This document shows, one piece after another, positions 1 to 4,404 of a stretch of 6,885 nt of DNA. Source of the stretch: Methylacidiphilaceae bacterium UBA1321. GTDB taxonomy: Bacteria; Verrucomicrobiota; Verrucomicrobiia; Methylacidiphilales; UBA1321. A program made the translations under genes and the position numbers. Within the stretch, counting starts at the first letter, position 1. Every line of letters begins with the position of its first letter. The notes under the pieces were generated by a model. It made no database searches, was not told the origin of the DNA, and was given only the letters and a program-made list of their open reading frames with translations. The stretch covers positions 413 through 7,297 of the forward strand of contig DBTH01000115.1 of NCBI GenBank assembly GCA_002306945.1, written 5' to 3'.

Positions 1-343
1 AGGGCGGATGGCCGAGGTCGTGGGCGAGGGAAATGGCTTCGGCGAGGCTTTCGTTGAGGCCGAGGGAACGGGCCACGCTGCGGGCGATGGAAGCGACCTC
101 GATGGTGTGGGTCAGGCGGGTCCGGTAATGATCGCCGGTGCCGTTGAGGAAGACCTGGGATTTGTAGTCGAGGCGGCGGAAGGCGCGGCTGTGAACGATG
201 CGGTCGCGGTCGCGCTGGTAAAGGGTTCGGTGGAGGTGGGGTTCCTCCTCGTGCAACCGCCCGCGAGTGTCGCAACTATGCTGGGCATAAGGGGTCAGCC
301 CCTTGTCTTCGAGTTGTTCCTGTTCTTCGCGCAGCCGCATCAT
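1..343 (-). CDS. dgt: dGTP triphosphohydrolase, 5' part (cut by left edge)
   Basis: This is the N-terminal 114 codons of a dGTPase, an HD-domain phosphohydrolase that cleaves dGTP to deoxyguanosine and triphosphate in the cytoplasm and so affects dNTP pools. My translation of the minus strand begins MMRLREEQEQLEDKGLTPYA and continues with the family signatures: an arginine/aspartate-rich RDRDRIVHSRAFRRLDYKSQ segment, then FLNGTGDHYRTRLTHTIEVA, which contains the first metal-binding His, then the HD pair in LAHDLGHPP right at the window edge. The rest of the gene lies to the left. I chose the ATG at 343 because family members usually start a few residues before the RxxEELExLED segment. The frame stays open upstream, with further ATGs at 364, 499 and 541. 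The one at 499 has an AAGG at 505-508 at good spacing, so a longer product cannot be excluded. The gene is divergent from the M16 peptidase operon. Family assignment is firm; the exact start is not. Confidence 0.92.
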   Translation of the reverse strand, partial: MMRLREEQEQLEDKGLTPYAQHSCDTRGRLHEEEPHLHRTLYQRDRDRIVHSRAFRRLDYKSQVFLNGTGDHYRTRLTHTIEVASIARSVARSLGLNESLAEAISLAHDLGHPP

Positions 344-407
344 GACGTAAACAAAATTGGCCATTTCATCGCATTGCGCAAGTTTTCTGTTTGTCAATTC
401 GTTGATA

Positions 408-429
408 ATGCCTACTGCGCAGTAGGCAT
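408..429. promoter_or_regulatory. Perfect 22-bp palindrome, candidate operator
   Basis: The half-site ATGCCTACTGC is followed directly by its exact reverse complement, with no central spacer. The palindrome begins 11 bp upstream of the TTGACA (392-397) that could serve dgt, and lies 110 bp upstream of the M16 peptidase start. A two-fold symmetric site in a divergent promoter region suggests a dimeric regulator. As RNA it would fold into a short stem-loop, but no T-tract follows on either strand, so it is not a standard terminator. I do not recognise the motif as the site of a named regulator. Confidence 0.5.
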
Positions 430-455
430 GAAGGGTATTGGGGAGTGAGGCCTGT

Positions 456-530
456 ATGAAACAAGTCGGCGTGTGCACAATATTCCGGGTCTCATGCATT
501 TTCGCCTTTTCCTTTATGCCTTTTACGTGA
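456..530 (+). CDS. Possible 24-codon leader ORF upstream of the M16 peptidase
   Basis: An ATG at 456 is preceded by GAGG at 447-450 with 5-nt spacing, one of the better Shine-Dalgarno matches in the window, and opens a 24-residue frame ending in TGA at 528-530, nine nt before the peptidase start. The predicted peptide begins MKQVGVCTIF and is hydrophobic with two cysteines. Nothing else supports translation: ORFs this short arise by chance, and no attenuator-like hairpin or run of regulatory codons is apparent. Treat it as a candidate upstream ORF that might couple to the peptidase start, which itself lacks a Shine-Dalgarno. Confidence 0.2.
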   Translation: MKQVGVCTIFRVSCIFAFSFMPFT

Positions 531-539
531 CAATAGCGC

Positions 540-1805
540 ATGAATTTTTCCGTGGAAAAACTACCCTGCGGTGCCGGTCTGGCCGTGGCGGAAATGCCGC
601 AAGTGGAAAGTATTTCGATGGGATTATGGTTTGGCGTGGGCGGTCGCCATGAGCCGGAGCGGCTCAACGGGGTGTCCCATTTCATCGAGCACATGATTTT
701 CAAGGGGACGCGACGCCGCAATGCGCGAGAGATTTCCGAAGCCGTCGAGGGTGTGGGCGGTTATCTGAACGCCTTCACTGCGGAGGAGATGACCTGTTAC
801 TTCGCCAAGGCCGGGGCGCGGCACTTCCCGCTGGTGTGCGATGTGCTCTCCGACATGTTTTTGAATTCCACCTTTCCGCAGGAGGAAATCGAACGCGAGC
901 GGGGCGTCATCTGCGAGGAAATCCGCATGTACGACGACCAGCCGCAACAGGTCTCGCAGGAAAAATTGAACACGCTGGTCTGGGCCGGTCATCCGCTCGG
1001 CCGACCGTTGGCTGGCACGGTCAAACGGGTGCAGCGGATGAGCCGCTGCGACCTGATTAATTACAAGGCAAAGCATTATCACGCGGGCAATCTCTGGATC
1101 TCCATCGCAGGCAAGATCACTCCGACACAGGCCCGCGAGATGCTAAATCCACTGCTCAAGCGGCTCTCGCATGGGCGGGCCATCACGAACAAGTCGGTAC
1201 GTTGGGGACAGACATCCCCGCGCCTGGCCGTCGTGCGCAAACCGATCGAACAATCCCACATCGCGCTCGGCCTGCGCGGCATTTCGCGTCACGACTCGCG
1301 CCGGTTTCATGTGCGGCTCTTGAGCGTGATCCTCGGCGAAAACATGAGTTCGCGCCTGTTCCAGAGCATCCGCGAAAAGCACGGCCTGGCTTATTCGATC
1401 CAGTCGAGCGTGTCCTACATGAACGACTCGGGCAGCTTCGGCATTTACGCCGGAGTCGAAAACGGCAAGCTCTCCAAGGCGCTCCAGTTGATCCTTAAGA
1501 CCGTCAAGCAAGTCGCTACCAAAGGCGTGACGGAAGAAGAATTGTCCCGCGCCAAAGAATACACGCTCGGCCAGATGGCATTGAGTCTGGAGAGCACGAC
1601 CAACCAGATGATGTGGATGGGCGAACACGCCATCGCCCACGGTAAGGTCACCGATCCCTCCAAGGTTTCCGAACGCATCGAAGCGGTCACGACCGCCGAA
1701 ATCCACAGCGCCGCGCGCTTCCTGTTCCGCGATGAACGTCTCAACCTTGCCGTAGTCAGTCCCGTTGCCGAGGAAAAAGATTTGCGGAAATTGAATCATT
1801 TTTAA
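540..1805 (+). CDS. M16B-family zinc peptidase (processing-peptidase-like)
   Basis: A 421-residue insulinase/pitrilysin-superfamily metallopeptidase of the short, single-chain M16B type, the group that includes mitochondrial processing peptidase beta and bacterial PqqL/YmxG-like proteins. The inverted zinc motif HxxEH is intact as HFIEH (His47, Glu50 catalytic, His51), and the third ligand is Glu127 in ERGVICEEI, 76 residues after His51 as in the processing peptidases. The C-terminal M16 domain carries the Arg/Tyr substrate-orienting pair seven residues apart (Arg278 and Tyr285 in IREKHGLAYS). It should therefore be an active peptidase rather than a partner lacking the motif. No signal peptide is visible, so it is probably cytoplasmic; its substrate is unknown. 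The start at 540 fits family N-termini (xxxLxxGxxL near residues 8-14), although no Shine-Dalgarno precedes it. It is the first gene of the operon, 14 nt ahead of pabB. Confidence 0.95.
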   Translation: MNFSVEKLPCGAGLAVAEMPQVESISMGLWFGVGGRHEPERLNGVSHFIEHMIFKGTRRRNAREISEAVEGVGGYLNAFTAEEMTCYFAKAGARHFPLVCDVLSDMFLNSTFPQEEIERERGVICEEIRMYDDQPQQVSQEKLNTLVWAGHPLGRPLAGTVKRVQRMSRCDLINYKAKHYHAGNLWISIAGKITPTQAREMLNPLLKRLSHGRAITNKSVRWGQTSPRLAVVRKPIEQSHIALGLRGISRHDSRRFHVRLLSVILGENMSSRLFQSIREKHGLAYSIQSSVSYMNDSGSFGIYAGVENGKLSKALQLILKTVKQVATKGVTEEELSRAKEYTLGQMALSLESTTNQMMWMGEHAIAHGKVTDPSKVSERIEAVTTAEIHSAARFLFRDERLNLAVVSPVAEEKDLRKLNHF

Positions 1806-1819
1806 CCCCGCCTCCGCCC

Positions 1820-3007
1820 ATGGCCGCGTCCGCTCCATTCGTATCGTTGAATTCGTGGGATGAGCCGGGATCGATTTTGCAGGCGTGCGATCCGGTCGAA
1901 GTGGTCGAGGGAACCGCGCGCGATTGGCAGCGGCTCGGAAACGCGCTGGGACATTACCGGCGCAACGCGCAGGCCGATTCCAGCACGCATCCGCGAGGCG
2001 CGGCAGTCGGTTATTTTACCTACGAAGGTGATTACTGGTTCGGATTCTTCCCGGAAATTTCCGTCATCAAAAGCGAACGTGGCAGCACCGTCTGGCAGCA
2101 ACGACGCGAAGCTTTTGCCGGGGCGCACCCGCTGACCGGAGAGTTGCTGGCAAAATCCGATTGGCGCAGCAACTTCACCCGCGCCGATTATGAACGCATG
2201 GTGCTTCGCGCGAAGGAATACATCGCCGCCGGGGACATTTACCAGGTCAACCTCTCACAACGTTTTTCGCTACCGCTGCAAACCAATCCCTACGTGCTTT
2301 TCGAGCAACTCCTCTGGCGCAGTCCCGCGCCGGGCGGGGCATTCCTCGATACGGGCGAACGACAGGTGCTCTCGTCCTCGCCGGAACTTTTTCTGCGCAT
2401 CCGCGGTCGGCAAATCGTCACGCGCCCAATCAAAGGCACGCGACCGCGTAGTCGCGATCCGCTCTGCGATCAGCAACTCGCCTACGAATTGCTCACCGAT
2501 CCGAAGGAACTCGCCGAGTTGGTCATGATTACCGATCTCGAACGCAACGACCTCGGCCGCGTGTGCGAATTCGGCACGGTCGAAGTCACCGAACTCCTCA
2601 AGGAGGAACGTTACGCGCAGGTCTTTCATCTCGTCTCCACCGTCGAAGGCCGCCTGCGGCCCGGCATCGACGCACTCGAAGCATTGCGCAGTTGCTTCCC
2701 CGGCGGCTCGATTTCCGGCGCGCCGAAGAAACGTGCGTGCGAGATCATCCGCGAACTCGAACCGTGCCCGCGCGGCATCTACACCGGAGCCATCGGCTAT
2801 TTCGATTTCAACGGCGACGCAGCGTTTAACATCGCCATCCGCACGATGATCCAGGAGCGGGACGAACTCCATTTCCACGTCGGTGGCGGCATCACGGCCG
2901 ATTCAGTTCCCGCGCGCGAATACGAGGAGACACTTCACAAGGCGGCGGGCATGCGGCTCGCCCTCGATGAATATCTCCGCTTGCCCCGAAAGGTGATCCC
3001 ATCATGA
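1820..3007 (+). CDS. pabB: Aminodeoxychorismate synthase component I (PabB)
   Basis: A chorismate-utilising enzyme of 395 residues that, with a glutamine amidotransferase subunit, converts chorismate to 4-amino-4-deoxychorismate, the first committed step to p-aminobenzoate and folate. The motif PIKGTRPR at residues 203-210 separates it from anthranilate synthase TrpE: Lys205 is the PabB nucleophile, where TrpE has PIAGT. Other chorismate-binding signatures are present in order: MITDLERNDLGRV (236-248), FPGGSISGAPKKRA (293-306) and GGGITADSVPAREYEET (355-371). The protein is shorter than E. coli PabB (about 450 residues), the difference lying in the N-terminal subdomain. No PabA domain is fused, so ammonia must come from a PabA/TrpG encoded elsewhere. 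It lies 14 nt after the M16 gene without a visible Shine-Dalgarno and overlaps the next gene by 4 nt, implying cotranscription and translational coupling. Confidence 0.94.
   Translation: MAASAPFVSLNSWDEPGSILQACDPVEVVEGTARDWQRLGNALGHYRRNAQADSSTHPRGAAVGYFTYEGDYWFGFFPEISVIKSERGSTVWQQRREAFAGAHPLTGELLAKSDWRSNFTRADYERMVLRAKEYIAAGDIYQVNLSQRFSLPLQTNPYVLFEQLLWRSPAPGGAFLDTGERQVLSSSPELFLRIRGRQIVTRPIKGTRPRSRDPLCDQQLAYELLTDPKELAELVMITDLERNDLGRVCEFGTVEVTELLKEERYAQVFHLVSTVEGRLRPGIDALEALRSCFPGGSISGAPKKRACEIIRELEPCPRGIYTGAIGYFDFNGDAAFNIAIRTMIQERDELHFHVGGGITADSVPAREYEETLHKAAGMRLALDEYLRLPRKVIPS
2991..2996 (+). promoter_or_regulatory. Shine-Dalgarno of the pabC-like gene
   Basis: AGGTGA lies inside the last codons of pabB, 7 nt before the ATG at 3004. 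It is one of the few clear ribosome binding sites in this window. Together with the ATGA stop/start overlap (3004-3007) it supports 3004 as the start and coupling of the two genes. Confidence 0.55.
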
Positions 3008-3720
3008 GCCCAGCACGAAAAAAAACGACTTCCATACCGCAAGGATTTACTCCGTGGCTGGGCGTGTTTGAAACGTTGCGCGTGTCGGCGGGCGAAATCG
3101 AATTTGCGAAGGAACATTTCGCCAGCCTGAAAACGGCGGCCCGCGCACTCGGGTTGAAAGTGCAGGCCAGCCTGCGCGATCTTTCGGCGCAATTGCCCCG
3201 GCCCAACGGCCGCTTGCGCTGGATCGTGGAGCCCCAACAGACTTACGCGATTTTCTCCGAAGAAGCGAAGCCGGTGAAGAAGGCGTTCTCACTCGAACTG
3301 GCCGCGCAACGGCTCGGGAGCGCGAATTGGGATGCGCTCTATAAAACCCTCAGTTACCTCACGCACTGGCAGGCACGCCACTCGGTCGTTGCCGACGAAG
3401 CACTGCTGCTCAACGAAAACAGCGCCGTGGCGTCGGGTGCGATGGCGAATATTTTCTGGGTGCGCGACGGAAAGATTTTTACCCCCTCCTTGCGGGCTGG
3501 TTGCCGCGCCGGAGTCGTGCGCGCGTGGGTGTTGCGGCAAAGGAAAGTGCGCGAAGGCATTTTCCAAATCGAAGCCCTCGACCATGCCGACGAGATTTTC
3601 CTGACCAACAGTTGGATCGGCATCCGCCCGGTCAATCGCTGGGGCCACCGTGCGTTAAAAATCGGCCCCGTCACCCGCGCGTTGCAAGCCGGGATGATCT
3701 CTGAACTTAATAAACGATAA
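3004..3720 (+). CDS. pabC: Class IV PLP enzyme, PabC-like (4-amino-4-deoxychorismate lyase candidate)
   Basis: A 238-residue fold-type-IV PLP enzyme, the family of branched-chain aminotransferase, D-amino-acid transaminase and 4-amino-4-deoxychorismate lyase. Visible landmarks are GVFETLRV (20-27), the Schiff-base lysine in YKTLSYL (Lys114), NIFWVRDGKIFTP (149-161), the phosphate-binding stretch around GCRAGVVR (166-173) and FLTNSWIGIRPV (199-210). The 4-nt overlap with pabB makes aminodeoxychorismate lyase, which releases pyruvate and p-aminobenzoate, the natural reading. One oddity: where family members have Val-x-Glu before the NxF motif (Glu contacts the PLP ring nitrogen; E. coli PabC has VTECCAANLF), this protein has VASGAMANIF, with Ser144 (codon 3433-3435) in place of Glu. 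The reading frame is otherwise intact. It may be a divergent lyase, a related transaminase, or impaired. Fold and cofactor are secure; the precise reaction is inferred from context. Confidence 0.85.
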   Translation: MSPARKKTTSIPQGFTPWLGVFETLRVSAGEIEFAKEHFASLKTAARALGLKVQASLRDLSAQLPRPNGRLRWIVEPQQTYAIFSEEAKPVKKAFSLELAAQRLGSANWDALYKTLSYLTHWQARHSVVADEALLLNENSAVASGAMANIFWVRDGKIFTPSLRAGCRAGVVRAWVLRQRKVREGIFQIEALDHADEIFLTNSWIGIRPVNRWGHRALKIGPVTRALQAGMISELNKR

Positions 3721-3721
3721 A

Positions 3722-4051
3722 ATGTACAGCGTAGATTACGACGAGGGAGCGATTCGCGATTATCTGGATCGCGTCCGTTGGTTACGCAAGCAACAGGTAG
3801 CGCAAAAAGTCATCAGCGATTTCGTTTCAGAGATTGAAGGGCTGGAGGCTGACATCAGCGCCGATGGAAACCGCTTCCCGGTTATTGACGGAAGCCGTGC
3901 GAAGGGTGACGCCATTTACAAAGCGGAACCGACTCGGAAACACAAGTATAGTCTGATTTTCATCCTTGAAGGGAAAAAGGCTTACATCCTGGCGGTGGCT
4001 GCTCCTGAGAGACGTCCGGGCTACTGGCTCAAGCGTGTTATTAAGCCGTAA
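3722..4051 (+). CDS. RelE/ParE-superfamily toxin-like protein
   Basis: A 109-residue protein with the layout of the RelE/ParE toxin fold: an N-terminal strand followed by two helices (about residues 7-45), a short linker with RFPVIDG (51-57), then a run of strands (66-94). The C-terminal ILAVAAPERRPGYWLKR (89-105) closely matches the ending seen in many RelE/ParE proteins, often written xLAVAHxRRxPxYWxxR, except that the usual His is Ala94. Such toxins either cleave mRNA on the ribosome or inhibit gyrase; the sequence does not tell which, if either, applies. The ATG lies 1 nt after the pabC-like stop with no Shine-Dalgarno, so translation probably depends on the upstream gene. No antitoxin gene fits upstream on this strand. 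The likely partner is convergent on the other strand, overlapping the last 11 nt. Family call is from pattern memory, without an alignment. Confidence 0.68.
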   Translation: MYSVDYDEGAIRDYLDRVRWLRKQQVAQKVISDFVSEIEGLEADISADGNRFPVIDGSRAKGDAIYKAEPTRKHKYSLIFILEGKKAYILAVAAPERRPGYWLKRVIKP

Positions 4052-4304
4052 CGGTGGAACGAGCAGGCTTTAGACCGGCTATGCGGCGTGCCATAGCGTG
4101 CACGGTCGCGGCGGGTGTGGTCTTGGATTTACCCGCAAGAATGGCAGCACGGCGGCGGCGCAGCTCAGTGATAGAAATGGCCTTGGGGGCTTTCGTTGGG
4201 AACAGGTCGCTGACAACGTCGTTAACAATTCGCACGCGGTCGGTAGGTTTCAGGCTCATTACCAACTTACGAACGGTGCGCAAATTTTTTGCTGCGCGCA
4301 CCAT
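4041..4304 (-). CDS. Small basic protein, possible addiction-module antitoxin
   Basis: An 87-residue protein. Residues 16-40 (MSLKPTDRVRIVNDVVSDLF and following) and ISITELRRRRAAILAGK (43-59) recall the 'addiction module component' antitoxins (TIGR02574-type), which have a Ser-Leu-x-x-x-x-Arg helix followed by an Arg-rich helix and a short tail. Against this, the protein is very basic (I count 20 Lys+Arg against 4 Asp+Glu), whereas most antitoxins are acidic, so a nucleic-acid-binding role is also possible. The start at 4304 is preferred over the longer frame from 4550, which would run into the GH10 gene, because a promoter (4311-4339) places the transcription start on this ATG. A shorter start at 4259 is possible. 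Codon choice looks natural in this frame, unlike the opposing frame. It is convergent with the toxin-like gene: the two stop codons lie inside each other's coding sequence. Confidence 0.55.
   Translation of the reverse strand: MVRAAKNLRTVRKLVMSLKPTDRVRIVNDVVSDLFPTKAPKAISITELRRRRAAILAGKSKTTPAATVHAMARRIAGLKPARSTVTA
4275..4302 (-). repeat. Inverted repeat at the 5' end of the antitoxin-like gene
   Basis: GGTGCGC and GCGCACC form a perfect 7-bp inverted repeat around a 14-nt loop containing six A (minus strand). The stem begins at the G of the ATG start codon (4302). In RNA this would be a GC-rich hairpin starting two nt from the 5' end of a leaderless message; in DNA it is a possible operator just downstream of the promoter. 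The repeat is inside coding sequence, so it may also be incidental. Confidence 0.45.
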
Positions 4305-4310
4305 AGAGGA

Positions 4311-4339
4311 AATGTAGGACAGGGTGTAGAATTGGTCAA
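4311..4339 (-). promoter_or_regulatory. Sigma70-type promoter producing a leaderless mRNA for the antitoxin-like gene
   Basis: On the minus strand a -35 TTGACC (4334-4339, 5 of 6 to consensus) is followed by a 17-bp spacer and a -10 TACATT (4311-4316, 4 of 6). Six nt separate the -10 from the A of the ATG at 4304, so initiation at the usual distance would fall on or next to the start codon, and no Shine-Dalgarno is present. This is the geometry of leaderless transcripts. It is the best promoter match I found in the window. Confidence 0.6.
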
Positions 4340-4344
4340 GTTTG

Positions 4345-4359
4345 GTTGATTTGTTCAAC
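4345..4359. promoter_or_regulatory. Candidate operator upstream of the antitoxin-like promoter
   Basis: GTTGA and TCAAC form a 5-bp inverted repeat with a 5-bp spacer, 5 bp upstream of the -35 hexamer. A further GTTGA occurs at 4373-4377. Toxin-antitoxin promoters are commonly autoregulated at short inverted repeats, but arms this short can occur by chance. Confidence 0.25.
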
Positions 4360-4404
4360 GCATTTGCTATCGGTTGACGGGCTCCAGCAGCAGCGTCACG
4401 CTGG

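Larger units (their letters stand above)
344..539. other. Divergent intergenic region between dgt and the M16 peptidase gene
   Basis: These 196 bp must hold the promoters of both divergent transcription units. They are more AT-rich and pyrimidine-biased than the flanking genes. A minus-strand TTGACA lies at 392-397, but the best -10 candidate 18 bp downstream (TGCGAT, 368-373) is poor. I see no convincing sigma70-type pair for the rightward operon: GACAAT at 529-534 resembles a -10 but has no good -35. The region also contains a perfect 22-bp palindrome and a tiny ORF with a Shine-Dalgarno, both listed separately. No RNA gene or terminator is evident. Confidence 0.6.

Noticed and set aside
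8..448. 146-codon plus-strand ORF at the left edge
   Set aside because: It is the antisense shadow of dgt: the opposite strand reads clear dGTPase motifs over 1-343, while this frame is Gly/Ala/Val-rich with no recognisable family.
529..534. GACAAT as a -10 giving a leaderless M16 peptidase mRNA
   Set aside because: The spacing to the ATG at 540 is close to right, but no -35 resembling TTGACA is found 16-18 bp upstream.
1820..3007. Anthranilate synthase component I (TrpE) instead of PabB
   Set aside because: The active-site motif is PIKGT with Lys205, characteristic of PabB; TrpE has Ala there. The following pabC-like gene agrees.
4054..4317. 87-codon plus-strand ORF starting 2 nt after the toxin-like stop, as a co-directional antitoxin
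   Set aside because: Tempting by position, but it uses many codons unusual for the window (AGA, ATA, TTA, CGG) and shows no family pattern. The opposite strand has natural codons, antitoxin-like patterns and a promoter.
4384..4404. Hairpin just after the GH10 stop (CCAGC/GCTGG, and CAGCGT/ACGCTG) as an intrinsic terminator
   Set aside because: On the minus strand no run of T follows the stem, and two competing short stems are possible, so it does not qualify as a Rho-independent terminator.
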